The translations under genes were made by a program, and so were the position numbers. A DNA stretch of 64,000 bases. Source: CAVPTL01 sp963729195 (GTDB taxonomy: Bacteria > Actinomycetota > Thermoleophilia > Gaiellales > JAICJC01). A model generated the notes under the pieces. That model was not told where the DNA came from. It worked only from the letters and a program-made list of their open reading frames with translations, and did not search any database. How positions within the stretch are numbered: position 1 is the first letter of the stretch; every line of letters begins with the position of its first letter. The stretch spans positions 62,001 through 126,000 of the forward strand of contig CAVSNF010000022.1 in assembly GCA_963729195.1 (NCBI GenBank), in the 5' to 3' direction. This document shows positions 7,802-16,562 of the stretch, one piece after another.

Positions 7802-8832
7802 AGATCCTGGTGACCGCCACCGGGGCGCCGGGAGCGGCGTCCCTGATGCGCGGCCTGCGTGAGAACGGCGAGCAGCCGGTGACGCTGGTCGGCACCGATA
7901 TGCGACACCAGTCGGCCGGCCGGTTCCTGTGCGATCACTTCCACGAGGTGCCGGCCGGGAATGATCCCCGGTTCGTCGAGGCACTGGCCGAGGTGGCCCG
8001 GCACGAGCAGGTGGACTGCGTGTTCCCGCAGTCGTCGGCCGAGATCCTGGCGATTTCGCGGGGCGTCGACCAGTTCGACGTGCCGGTGCTGGTGTGCAAG
8101 CCCGACTCGATCGTGCGGGCGGCCTCCAAGACCGAGACTGCCCGGCTGGCCGAGGAGCTGGGGATCCCCCACCCGCGCAGCATCGAGGCCGGAGACGCGG
8201 ATTCGTTCAAAGCTGCTGCCCGCGAGCTTGGCTATCCCGGAATCGACGTGTGCATGAAGCCGGTCGAGGGCAAGGGCGGACGTGGCTTCCGGGTGCTGTC
8301 GGCCACCGCCGACCGGCGCCGGAACCTGCTGGAGGGTCGGCCCGGCACGCTGCTTCCGCTGTCGGTGGAGGAGGCGGCCGACATCCTCGACTCGGGCGGC
8401 CCGTTCCCCGCCACGCTGGTGATGGAGCTGATCACGGGACAGGAGCAAGCCACCGACGCGATCTGCCGGGACGGACGCACGCTGGTGATCAGCGCCAAGA
8501 CGCGCGAGGCGATCCGGGCGGGCCTGGCGATGGAGTTCGAGCTGATCGACCGCACCGACCTGCTGGAGTCGTCACGCAAGATGATCGAGGCGCTCGAGCT
8601 CGACCACCTGGTCAACCTGGGGTTCATCGGCGAGTACCTGCTGGAGGTCAACGCCCGCATCTCCACGGTCGTCTACCAGCCCGATCTGAACATGTCCTGG
8701 CTGACGGTCAAGCTGGCCATGGGCATGATCACCGAGGACGAACTGCTCGAACTCCAGCCCCGCGTCGAGATCGGCCGCCGCGTCACCCGCTACTTCGACC
8801 AGCTCGAATACCTCGACCACGACCGCGACTGA
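7798..8832 (+). CDS. ATP-grasp ligase (carbamoyl-phosphate-synthase-like fold)
   Basis: A 344-residue protein with an N-terminal Rossmann pre-ATP-grasp domain (VKILVTATGAPGAASLMRGL), a central ATP-grasp fold (KPVEGKGGRGFRVLS near residue 157) and a metal-binding LLEVNARIS near residue 285. Such enzymes join a carboxylate to an amine through an acyl phosphate; substrates cannot be told from sequence. GTG at 7798 (GTGA overlap) is preferred over one 9 nt upstream. The last codons, LDHDRD plus stop, run into a palindromic repeat, and the same 25 bp are repeated at 9542-9566. Confidence 0.8.
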   Translation: MKILVTATGAPGAASLMRGLRENGEQPVTLVGTDMRHQSAGRFLCDHFHEVPAGNDPRFVEALAEVARHEQVDCVFPQSSAEILAISRGVDQFDVPVLVCKPDSIVRAASKTETARLAEELGIPHPRSIEAGDADSFKAAARELGYPGIDVCMKPVEGKGGRGFRVLSATADRRRNLLEGRPGTLLPLSVEEAADILDSGGPFPATLVMELITGQEQATDAICRDGRTLVISAKTREAIRAGLAMEFELIDRTDLLESSRKMIEALELDHLVNLGFIGEYLLEVNARISTVVYQPDLNMSWLTVKLAMGMITEDELLELQPRVEIGRRVTRYFDQLEYLDHDRD

Positions 8833-8861
8833 ATAGTTGGTGCCAGGCACCAATTATTCAC
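8811..8861 (+). repeat. Left copy of a ~50-bp direct repeat flanking a cassette
   Basis: The end of the ATP-grasp gene plus the first palindrome is repeated 731 bp downstream at 9542-9591. The first 25 bp (8811-8835) are identical; the palindrome part differs at a few positions including its centre. Confidence 0.85.
8830..8860 (+). repeat. GGTGCC-A-GGCACC palindrome, copy 1
   Basis: TGAATAGTTGGTGCC, a central A, and GGCACCAATTATTCA. One arm position is mismatched. Its first TGA is the stop codon of the ATP-grasp gene. Confidence 0.9.
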
Positions 8862-8874
8862 ACGTGGCGTAGGT

Positions 8875-8907
8875 GGTGAATAACGGTGCCAGGCACCGTT
8901 ATTCACC
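8875..8907 (+). repeat. GGTGCC-A-GGCACC palindrome, copy 2
   Basis: A perfect 33-bp palindrome with arms GGTGAATAACGGTGCC around a central A. It is identical to copy 3 at 9511 and forms the left edge of the small cassette. Confidence 0.95.
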
Positions 8908-9034
8908 AGACGAATTGTTGCGGTGATCGTGGCAGGTGTAGGGACAAACTCTTACATCGCGACGGCCACTCGTGCGCGGTCGGCGATTACGCTTGAATCA
9001 ACGGGAATGGGGCCGCCACGCAAAGGAGTAGAGA

Positions 9035-9315
9035 TTGAAGCGGTTCATAGTTGCAGGGCTGTGCGCGTTCGGCGTGCTCGCAGCACCAGGCGTGTCGCAC
9101 GCCGCGACCGACGTCAACGCACAGTGTGGGATCCATCGGGGAAAGCCTGACATCCCTGGGTGAATCGATTCCACGTGGTCGCCGGGACACTCGCGGGCGA
9201 GGTGCCAACCGCCGGAGTCGACACCCCTCTGACAGCAGCGGCGTTCGTGGGATGCATCGGCGGCGCAAAGGCGATCAAATACGAGGTCGATGCGAACTTC
9301 AAGGTCAACCGATGA
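9035..9315 (+). CDS. Small secreted protein inside the palindrome-bounded cassette
   Basis: A TTG start at 9035 is supported by a strong AAAGGAG 6 nt upstream. The first 42 codons give a clear signal peptide (LKRFIVAGLCAFGVLAAPGVSHA) and the start of a mature chain with one cysteine. A TGA at 9161 then overlaps a GTG (GTGA) opening a second 51-codon frame, VNRFHVVAGTLAGE to KYEVDANFKVNR. Read as one gene with a one-base slip near CCCTGGG it would be a ~93-residue secreted protein; read literally it is two coupled ORFs. Codons such as ATA and GTT are unlike the neighbours. No family is recognised. Confidence 0.5.
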
Positions 9316-9497
9316 CGCAGTCGAGGACGGATGTACGCCTCGCGCAAGGGCTTGGGTTGGCATCAGTCCTTAGCGGGTGGCTGTTGGTGTTGAAGCCCGG
9401 TTGGCTCCAGGCTGTCCTGTTCGTTGTGCTCGTGATCGGGCTGTGCGCCGCTATCGCACGAGCGCGGCGGAGCGGCGTGCCACCGCGCGCAGAATGA
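9312..9497 (+). CDS. Small two-helix membrane protein in the cassette
   Basis: A 61-residue ORF whose ATG overlaps the preceding stop (ATGA). It has a polar N-terminus (MTQSRTDVRLAQG), two hydrophobic stretches (about residues 13-27 and 31-48) and a basic tail RARRSGVPPRAE, so a small inner-membrane protein with both ends inside is likely. With the preceding secreted ORF it forms the only cargo of the cassette. No homology is recognised and function is unknown. Confidence 0.5.
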   Translation: MTQSRTDVRLAQGLGLASVLSGWLLVLKPGWLQAVLFVVLVIGLCAAIARARRSGVPPRAE

Positions 9498-9510
9498 CCC
9501 CACCGTGGAT

Positions 9511-9543
9511 GGTGAATAACGGTGCCAGGCACCGTTATTCACC
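9511..9543 (+). repeat. GGTGCC-A-GGCACC palindrome, copy 3
   Basis: Identical to copy 2 over 33 bp (arms GGTGAATAACGGTGCC, central A). It forms the right edge of the cassette, 14 nt after the stop of the 61-residue ORF. Confidence 0.95.
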
Positions 9544-9591
9544 TCGACCACGACCGCGACTGAATAATTGGTGCCTGGCACGATTATTCAC
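9542..9591 (+). repeat. Right copy of the ~50-bp direct repeat
   Basis: Repeats the 3-prime end of the ATP-grasp gene and the first palindrome (8811-8861). Exact over 25 bp (9542-9566), then about 20 of 24 matches with a one-base gap. Confidence 0.85.
9561..9590 (+). repeat. GGTGCC-T-GGCACC palindrome, copy 4 (degenerate)
   Basis: TGAATAATTGGTGCC, central T, GGCACGATTATTCA. One base is missing and one changed in the right arm. The stop codon TAA of the minus-strand gene at 9584 lies inside it. Confidence 0.85.
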
Positions 9592-9904
9592 TCCAAGGGA
9601 TTGGCTGTGTGACGTGGCCGTCGGCGACCATCACGCCCTCCGCCCTCAGCCGCTGGGCCTGCTCGCGCTCGTGGTGGGGCACCAGCCGGCCGGAGGCGTT
9701 GACCACGCGGTGCCAGGGCACGTCGTCGTCGCCTCGCGTCATCGCCAGGCCCACCCGCCGCGACCGGCCGGGCAGCCCCATCGCGTCGGCGATGCGACCG
9801 TAGCTGGAGACACGCCCCGGCGGGATCGCCCGCACACGCTCGTGCACCGCCCGATCGAGCGGCGTGACCTCGGAAACCACCACGAACCCCGCCGGAAGCT
9901 GCAC
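9584..9904 (-). CDS. Alkyltransferase-like protein (ATL, MGMT DNA-binding domain)
   Basis: A roughly 106-residue protein matching the C-terminal DNA-binding domain of O6-alkylguanine methyltransferases: helix-turn-helix IPPGRVSSYGRIADAMG and the arginine-finger region MTRGDDDVPWHRVVNASG. The active-site PCHR motif is PWHR, so there is no acceptor cysteine. Alkyltransferase-like proteins with this change bind alkylated bases and hand them to nucleotide excision repair. GTG at 9904 gives a start a few residues before the conserved domain; the exact start is uncertain. Its stop lies in a palindromic repeat. Confidence 0.85.
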   Translation of the reverse strand: MQLPAGFVVVSEVTPLDRAVHERVRAIPPGRVSSYGRIADAMGLPGRSRRVGLAMTRGDDDVPWHRVVNASGRLVPHHEREQAQRLRAEGVMVADGHVTQPIPWSE

Positions 9905-9937
9905 GGTGCCAACGATAGCGAGCCGTAGACTCCGGCC

Positions 9938-11223
9938 GTGCGCGTCCTCCTGATCGCCTTCTACTTCCCGCCTGCGGGCGGCGGAGGGGTGCAGCGGACG
10001 CTCAAATTCTGCCGCTACCTGCCCGAGTTCGGCGTCGAGGTGGACGTGCTGGCACCGTCCGATCCCAAGTGGTTTGCCCGCGACCAGCCGCTGCTCGCGG
10101 CGATCCCGGCCGACACCACCGTCCACCGTGCCCGCTTTCTCGGCCCTGAGTCCTCATCACAAGCCGATGCCCTCCACGGCCGGCAGGGGTGGCGCCGCGC
10201 AGCGGTGCAGGCCCGTTACGCCTACCAGCGCGCGCTGATCCCCGACAAGACGCTGCCGTGGGCCGCGACCGCCGTGCCGGCGGGCATCCGGATCGTGCGC
10301 GACCGCAAGATCGACGTGATCCTGACCACCTCCCCGCCCAACTCGACGCACCTGATCGGCGAGGCGATCGCAGCCGCGACCCGCACGCCGTGGGTGGCCG
10401 ACTTCCGCGACCCCTGGCTGTCGCATCCCCATCGCCACTACGAGCGCGCCGGCGTGCGGGCCAAGCGCGCGTTGGAGCGGCACATGGCCCGGTCGGTGGT
10501 GCGCCGCGCAGCCGCCGTCACCACCGTCACCGAGGCGATCGCAGACGAAGCCCGCGGGCTCGATGCCCGCGCCGCCGCGCGCACGACGCGTGATCCCCAA
10601 CGGATCGGACTTCGACGACTTCGAAGGACTCGCCTACACGCCCGGCGAACGGTTCGTGATCGTGCACGCCGGCGCCTTCTTCGGTCAGCGCACCCCGCGG
10701 CCGGTGCTTTCGGCTGCGGCCGCGCTGATCGCCCGCAGGCCAGAGCTGCGTGAGCGGCTGCTGGTGCGGTTCGTGGGAGACCTGCGCTCCTCCGACCGCG
10801 AGTGGGCGCGCGGGCTGGGCATCGACGAGGCCTGGGAAGAGACCGGCTTTCTGCCCTACGGCGAAGCGCTCACCGCCCAGCGCAGCGCCGACGCACTGCT
10901 GCTGCTGATCCCCAACGCCGACGGCCGCGGCGACGTGGTCGTGTCCGGCAAGGTGTTCGAGTACCTGGCCGCCGGACGGCCGATCCTGGCGGCCGTGCCG
11001 CCCGCCGGCGTGGCCGCCGACCTGATCCGGCGCACCGAGTCGGGCCAGGTCGTCGACGGCGACGACCAGGCCCGGCATCGAGCATGGCGCTGGAAGAGCT
11101 GATCGACCGCTGGGCCGGCGACGGGCTGCCCGACGTGGAGCTGCCCCGGCGGAACGCGAAGCACTTCACCGGCGCAGCCGCGCCCGCGAGATGGCCGACG
11201 TGCTGCAGCGGGTGGGCGCATGA
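9938..11223 (+). CDS. Family 4-type glycosyltransferase (several frame breaks)
   Basis: The first frame starts MRVLLIAFYFPPAGGGGVQRTLKFCRYL, the nucleotide-sugar GT-B opening, and includes IDVILTTSPPNSTHLIG and VADFRDPW. The second frame carries RVIPNGSDFDDFE and the C-terminal donor site GKVFEYLAAGRPILAAVP. The frame changes near 10575, at about 11065-11090 (an extra C in GCCCGG and an extra G in ATGGCG restore DDQAGIEHALEELID) and near 11168 (a missing C). GTG at 9938 follows TAGACT by 6 nt. The TGA at 11221 is overlapped by the next ATG. It probably adds a sugar to the exopolysaccharide repeat. Confidence 0.8.
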
Positions 11224-12559
11224 AGCGGCAACTGCTCGACCTGCTGTTTCTGTGCACGCTGGGCGTGCTCACCTGGGAGAAGATCCGGTGGGAGACGCCG
11301 GCCGTCTCGCTCACCATCACCAACCTGTTCGCGCTGGCGTTCGTGGTCGTGTTCCTGGCCGATCGGCTGCGGACACGGGACCTCGCGGTGCCGGCGGCCT
11401 GCATCACCCTGGCCGGACTTCATGGCGGTGTTCGCCGCCGTCTTCCTGGCCGGCTACTACGACCTCCAAAACCACCAGGCGCTGACCTTCTGGGCCAAAG
11501 GGCTGGGCTCGTGGACGGTGCACTTCGCCTTCCTCATCTGCGGCGTCGCGCACCTCTCCCGGCGCGGCCGCCTGTTGTTCCTGGAGGGGTGGAAGTGGTT
11601 CACCGGCGGACTGCTCCTGAACTGCGTCTACGGCCTGCTGCAGCTGGTGCTCCAGGTGGGAGCGAGCGTCAACCTGGACAAGCTGGTGGTCGGCCCGCTC
11701 ACCGCCGGCCAGGGTGGCGTCGGCGGCATCAACGTGTACGGCCAGGTGAGCGGCTCACAGAACATCTACCGAGTGAACGCACTCACCGGCGACCCCAACC
11801 ACCTGGGCGTGATGCTGTGCGTGCCGCTGCTGGTGTTCCTGCCCGTCTATCTGCGTGCCCCCAGAGAGCGCCGGCGGATGGGCTGGATGCTGCTGTTTCT
11901 GCTCGGTGTGCAGGTGCTGACGCTGTCGCGGTCAGGGGCGCTGGGCGACATCGTCGGCCTGATGGTGCTGTTCCCGGTGCTGCGCCACCACCTCCCCCGA
12001 GGACGCTCGATGCTGCTCGTGCTGACGCCCGCTGGTGGTGGCCTTCGCGGTGCTGTACGCGTCCAGCCACTTCGTCCGGCGGGTGATCGAGACGCGCATC
12101 TCGACCGGCGGCAGCGGCACCCAGACCCATCTCCAGTTCTACCAGCTGGTGCCGCCGGCGCTCGACCCCAACCCGCTGTTCGGCATGGGCTTCAACACCT
12201 TCGCCGTCTTCTACGAGTTCATCACCGGCCGCAGCGACTTCGGCCCGCACTCGATCTGGATCGCAACCCTGGTCGAGACCGGGATCATCGGCCTGGCCGT
12301 CTACATCGCCTACTTCTTCTACCTGGTGGCATGCGCGCTGGCGATCAGACGGGCGACCGATCCCGACATCAGCGCGACCGGCTGGGGCACCACCGCCGCG
12401 CTGATCGGCACGGCCGCTGCCAACTTCTTCTACCTGACGATGTCGTTTGACTACTTCTTCGCGCTGGCCGTGCTGACGGTCGGCGGGATGGTGCTGTTCT
12501 CCCGCGCGCGGGCGGTTCAGTCACCTGCGCCGACGGCGCTCGGCGTGCGCCGGGCGTGA
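11220..12559 (+). CDS. Second O-antigen ligase/polymerase-like membrane protein (two frame breaks)
   Basis: About 446 residues and ten or more membrane helices. Fragments in order: MKRQLLDLLFLCTLGVLTWEK, then FMAVFAAVFLAGYYDLQNHQ, a periplasmic-type loop with RVNALTGDPNHLGVMLCVPLLVF and LTLSRSGALGDIVGL (typical Wzy_C), and a C-terminal PNPLFGMGFNTFAVFYE with DFGPHSIWIATLVETGIIGL. Frame changes fall near 11410 and 12030. The ATG overlaps the upstream glycosyltransferase stop. It converges on the MFS gene with a 43-bp overlap of coding ends. Two polymerase/ligase-like genes in one locus may serve chain polymerisation and attachment separately. Confidence 0.8.
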
Positions 12560-13772
12560 TCGGGGATCACCCGCTCGAGCACGACCGTCGAGCCGGCGGC
12601 GGCCAGGCACACCAGATCCGGCGCCCACCCACAGCGCGGTCGCCGACTCGCCCAGCATGAACCCGCCCACGGCCGGCCCGATCGCAAACCCGGCGCTCCA
12701 TGAGAACGCCGACGCGGCCATGTAGCGGCCCATCAGTCGCTCGTCCGCCAGGTCGGTGACCATCGGCGCCTGCACCGCCCCATGCAGGCACTCACCGATC
12801 CCGAGGATCCCGGCCACCACCATGAAGCCGATGGTGGCGGTCACCCCCGAGCTGAGCCCTACCACCGGCACCAGCAGCCAGCAGCCGCACCAGCACAGAC
12901 CCACGGCCGCCAGCGTGCGCATCCGCCGCCGGCCCCGCTGCGAGCGGGTCACCGGCAGCTGGGCGAAGACGATCAGGATGGTGTTGGCGGCAAACACCAG
13001 GCTGATGCCGAACTCGCTGACCCCGGCGAAGTTCTTCATGTACGCCGGCAGCACGTCGATCTGCGAGAGGCCGGCCGAGATCAGCACCAGATTGAGGCCG
13101 ACCACCGCCATGAACGCGCGGTGTCGCAGCACGTCGCTGAACCCACCCGCCGGGCCGTGCTCGCGGTGGGCCGGCGGCCACCTTCGGCACCCACGAGAGC
13201 GCCCCGGCGAACAGCACGAACGTGAGCGCGTCGCCGGCGAACAGGAGTTGGAAGGTGCCGGGGTGCGTGGTGGACGCGATCAGGCCGCCGACGACGCCGC
13301 CCAAGCCGATGCCCAGGTTCATCGTGATCCGCTGCACCGAGAACACCGAGGGTCGCTGCCAGCGCTCGGTCAGTGCCGCCAGCAGCGTCGACTGGGACGG
13401 CCAGAAGCCGCCGTTGCCGATGCCGGCGACCGCTGCGGCCGCAAACCCCTCCCAGGCGGTCTCCACGAAGGCGAAGCTGGCGAAGCCGAGAGCCAGCAAC
13501 AGCAGCGCCATGCGCAGCACCCGACGGGGGCCAAAGCGATCGACAACCGGCCCCCAGGCCGGGCCGGCGAGCAGCGCGACGGCCGAGTTGGTGCCCACGA
13601 TCAACCCGGAGAGTCCCAGCGAGATGCCGCGCACGTTGTGCAGGTAGATGATCAGAAACGGCAGCACCAGCCCGTTGCCGAACGCGTTCAGCAGCCCACC
13701 CAGCTGCAGGGTGCGCACCGGCGGCGGAACGTCGGTGCGGATCGAGGAGAGCGATTGAGTGACCCAGCGCAT
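12517..13772 (-). CDS. MFS transporter (two frame breaks)
   Basis: About 418 residues with 12 predicted membrane helices. The N-terminal half has LGGLLNAFGNGLVLPFLIIYLHNVRG and the MFS signature GPVVDRFGPRRVL; the C-terminal half contains VFAANTILIVFAQLPVTRSQRGRRR and YMAASAFSWSAGFAIGPAVGG. Frame changes near 13150 and 12615; resolving the latter gives the tail LVCLAAAGSTVVLERVIPDH before the stop at 12517. The family resembles drug/sugar exporters (MDR-type DHA1). ATG at 13772 is the likely start; it diverges from the GT2 gene at 13813. Substrate unknown. Confidence 0.8.
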
Positions 13773-13798
13773 GCACCGGGACGATACGCAGGGAGCAC

Positions 13799-13804
13799 TA
13801 GTAT
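13799..13804 (+). promoter_or_regulatory. -10 hexamer (TAGTAT) for the GT2 gene
   Basis: TAGTAT, 8 nt, then ATG at 13813: the same leaderless spacing as at 5065-5079 and 18679-18693. Confidence 0.55.
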
Positions 13805-13812
13805 CTCCGCCG

Positions 13813-14959
13813 ATGACGACCGTGCTCGAGATCATCTTCTGGGTCAGCCTGGCCGCGCTGGTGTGGACTCACCTCGCCTACCCGCTGGCGGCGTGGGGCT
13901 GGTCGCGGCTGCGACCGTGGCCGGTGTCCGAGGGCGAGATCCTGCCCACCGTCAGCCTGATCATCCCCGCCTACAACGAGGAAGCGGTGATCGAGGCCAA
14001 GCTGGAGAACGCGCTGCAACTCGACTATCCCCGCGAGCTGCTCGAGATCGTGGTCACCTCGGACGACTCCTCCGACGCCACTCACGAGATCGTCACCCGC
14101 TACGCCGACCGCGGCGTGCGCCTGATCCACTGCCCCCGCGGGGGCAAGGTGGCGGCCCAGGATCGAGCGGTGCGCGAGACCTCCGGCGAGATCGTGGCGT
14201 TCGGCGACGCCAACGTGATCTGGGCGCCCGACTCGGTGCGACAGATGGTGCGGCCGTTCGCCGACCCCAAGGTGGGGATGGCCTGCGGGTATGTGCGGCT
14301 GGTCAACCCCGCCGGCGGCACCAACCAGGAGGGCGTGTACTGGCGCTACGAGATGTGGCTGCGCGCGCGCGAGTCGCAGATTCACTCCATCACCGGTTCC
14401 AACGGCGCGATCTACGCGGTGCGGCGGGAGGCCTACCGCGAGGTCGATCCCCGCTTCGGCCATGACATGAGCTTCCCGTATCTGATGGTGCAGAACGGGT
14501 ATCGCGCGGTGTACGAGCCCAGCGCCACCGCCACCGAGAACATGACCACCGACATCGAGGACGAGTTCCGGCGCAAGGTGCGAATGTTCGAGCACGCCTG
14601 GCTGATGCTGTTTCAGGGCAAGATGTTCGGCCTGCGGCGGCTGGGCCCGACCTACTGGATCGAACTGGTCTCCCACCGGCTGCTGCGCTACTGGAGCGGG
14701 CCGCTGCACATCCTGCTGCTTGGTGACAAGCGCGCTTCTGGCGACGCACGCCACCGTGTATGCGGTGGTGCTGGGCCTCCAGCTGGTGGGGTTGGCGCTG
14801 GTGGGAGTCTCGATGCTCACCGGCGGCCGCATCCGGGTGCTGCGAGTGTTGCACTACTACCTGCTGGTGACCCTGGCGACCGTGATCGCGCTGGCCGGGT
14901 ACCTGCGCCACGGCGTGCCGGCCACCTGGGACAAAGCCGCCGGGACGCGAACCACGTGA
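13813..14959 (+). CDS. Family 2 glycosyltransferase, processive membrane type (one frame break)
   Basis: About 381 residues. An N-terminal membrane helix is followed by the GT-A domain: TVSLIIPAYNEEAVIEAKL, VTSDDSSDATHEIV, the GEIVAFGDANVIW metal site, GSNGAIYAVRREAYRE and the KVRMFEHAWLMLFQ acceptor region. The tail after the frame change near 14720 has further membrane helices (VYAVVLGLQLVGLALVGVS, LHYYLLVTLATVIALAGYL). This layout fits polyprenyl-linked or polymerising GT2 enzymes. The stop overlaps the sugar-phosphate transferase GTG by GTGA. Confidence 0.83.
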
Positions 14960-15594
14960 GCGGGTGGTATCAGCGCCGTGGGAAGCGGGCGCTGGACGTG
15001 GTCGGCGCAACCGCCATGGGGATCGTGGCGGCGCCGCTGGCGGCGGCCGCCGCGGCGGCACTGTGGAAGACGCAGGGGCGCCCGATCCTGTTCACCCAGA
15101 TCCGGATCGGGATGGGCGAGCAGGACTTCACGATCTACAAGTTCCGCACCATGGTGATGGATGCCGCCGCCCAGGGCGCGGGCATGTGGTTCGATCGCGA
15201 CGATCCCCGGGTGACCCCGGTCGGCCGGTTCCTGCGGGCGTCCTCGATCGACGAGCTGCCTCAGATCTGGAACGTGCTGCGGGGGGACATGTCACTGGTG
15301 GGGCCGCGGCCCAAGCCCCATGAGATCACCGACCGCTACCACAGCCACTACCAGGAGACGCTGCAGGTGCGGCCCGGGCTGACCTGCCTCGCCGCGATCG
15401 AGGGGCGAAACACGCTCAAGCGCTCGCAGATGATCGACGCCGACCAGCGGTACGTGCGGTCGGTCTCGTTCCTGGGCGATCTCCGCATCCTGGCGCTGAC
15501 CGTGCCGGTGGTGCTGCTGCGCAAAGGCTTCCACGCAGACGACGAGAGCGAGGAGTTCATCGAGGACGTCCCGCCCGACCCGGCTCCGGCGTGA
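14956..15594 (+). CDS. Undecaprenyl-phosphate sugar-1-phosphate transferase
   Basis: A 212-residue protein of the WbaP/PglC core type that starts a polysaccharide repeat by moving a sugar-1-phosphate from a UDP-sugar to undecaprenyl phosphate. It has the re-entrant membrane helix KRALDVVGATAMGIVAAPLA, the catalytic DE-containing QDFTIYKFRTMV and SIDELPQIWNVLRGDMSLVGPRP segments, and RPGLTCLAAI. It lacks the four extra N-terminal helices of long WbaP proteins. GTG at 14956 is fixed by a GTGA overlap; its own stop overlaps the next GTG. It is the priming enzyme of the locus. Confidence 0.92.
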   Translation: MSGWYQRRGKRALDVVGATAMGIVAAPLAAAAAAALWKTQGRPILFTQIRIGMGEQDFTIYKFRTMVMDAAAQGAGMWFDRDDPRVTPVGRFLRASSIDELPQIWNVLRGDMSLVGPRPKPHEITDRYHSHYQETLQVRPGLTCLAAIEGRNTLKRSQMIDADQRYVRSVSFLGDLRILALTVPVVLLRKGFHADDESEEFIEDVPPDPAPA

Positions 15595-16535
15595 ACGACG
15601 GCTGGCTCGACCTCGACGGGTACGCGCAGGCGTGGGCGGCGCGGGGTGGCGACGACCCGTATCTGCGTCCCGAGTATCTGCACGCTGCGGCGGCGATCGA
15701 GGAGGGCGAGCCGGCGGCGTTCGCCCACGGCGACGTGCTGTACCCGTTTCTGGTGCGGGATCTCGGCGACGGCCGCTGCGACATCACCAGCGCGTACGGT
15801 GCCGGCGGGCCGATCGGCACCGGTGGCATGGCGCGAACCGTTCCTGGAGGCCTGCCGCGAGCGCGGGGTGGTGAGCGAGTTCATCCGCTTCCACCCGGTG
15901 CTGCGAAACCACACCGGGCTGGACGGGGTGCGCCTGACCGAGCTGCAGGACATCGTCACCGTGGCGGTGCAGGCCGACGACGATGCGCTGATCACACAGA
16001 TGGAGCCGACTGCGCGAAACAAGCTGCGCAAGGCGATCAGGGCAGGGGTCGAGGTGTCGGCCCATCGCGACCTCGAGCCGGTTTCGCTCGCTCTACCTGG
16101 AGACGATGCGCGGCATGGGAGCCGATCCGTTCTACCTCTTTCCCGAGGAGTTCTTCACCCGCCTGGAGCGGCTGGGCGATGCGCTGATGGTGCTGGATGC
16201 CGGCTCGGCGGTGGGGCTGTTTCTCAGCGGCGGCGGGGCGATGCACTACTTCCTGTCGGGATCGACGCTCGAGGCGCGCAAGCTGGCGTCCACCAATCTG
16301 CTGCTGTTCGAGGCGATGCGACGGGCCCGCGACGGCCGGCCTCGAGACGCTGGTGCTGGGCGGCGGGTTCCGAAACGACGACTCGCTCGACCGCTTCAAG
16401 CGCTCGATCGGCTCGGGCCGGGCACCCAAGGTGATCGGTACGGTGGTGCACGACGCCGACGCCTACGGCGAACTCTGCGCGGCCGCCGGCGTCTCCCCGG
16501 ACGACGCCTACTTCCCCGCCTATCGCCGGCCGTGA
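15591..16535 (+). CDS. FemAB/GNAT-like acyltransferase (three frame breaks)
   Basis: About 315 residues joined from four frames: WLDLDGYAQAWAARGGDDPYLRPEYL with PAAFAHGDVLYPFLVRDL; ERGVVSEFIRFHPVLRNH and PTARNKLRKAIRAGVEV; FYLFPEEFFTRLERLGDALMVLDAGSAVGLFL with AMHYFLSGSTLEARKLASTNLLLFEAM; LVLGGGFRNDDSLDRFKRSIG. This is the FemAB/CelD-like double-GNAT pattern. Members transfer aminoacyl or acyl groups to lipid- or glycan-linked substrates. Breaks near 15835, 16090 and 16340. Its stop TGA lies in palindrome copy 5. Likely a polysaccharide-modifying enzyme. Confidence 0.72.
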
Positions 16536-16562
16536 ATAACGGTGCCAGGCACCGTTATTCAC
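16532..16562 (+). repeat. GGTGCC-A-GGCACC palindrome, copy 5, between convergent genes
   Basis: A perfect 31-bp palindrome (arms GTGAATAACGGTGCC, central A). The TGA in its left arm stops the FemAB-like gene and the TGA in the right arm, on the other strand, stops the sulfotransferase gene. Confidence 0.95.

Noticed and set aside
9584..9904. Active O6-alkylguanine methyltransferase
   Set aside because: The acceptor cysteine of PCHR is tryptophan (PWHR), so it is the alkyltransferase-like type.
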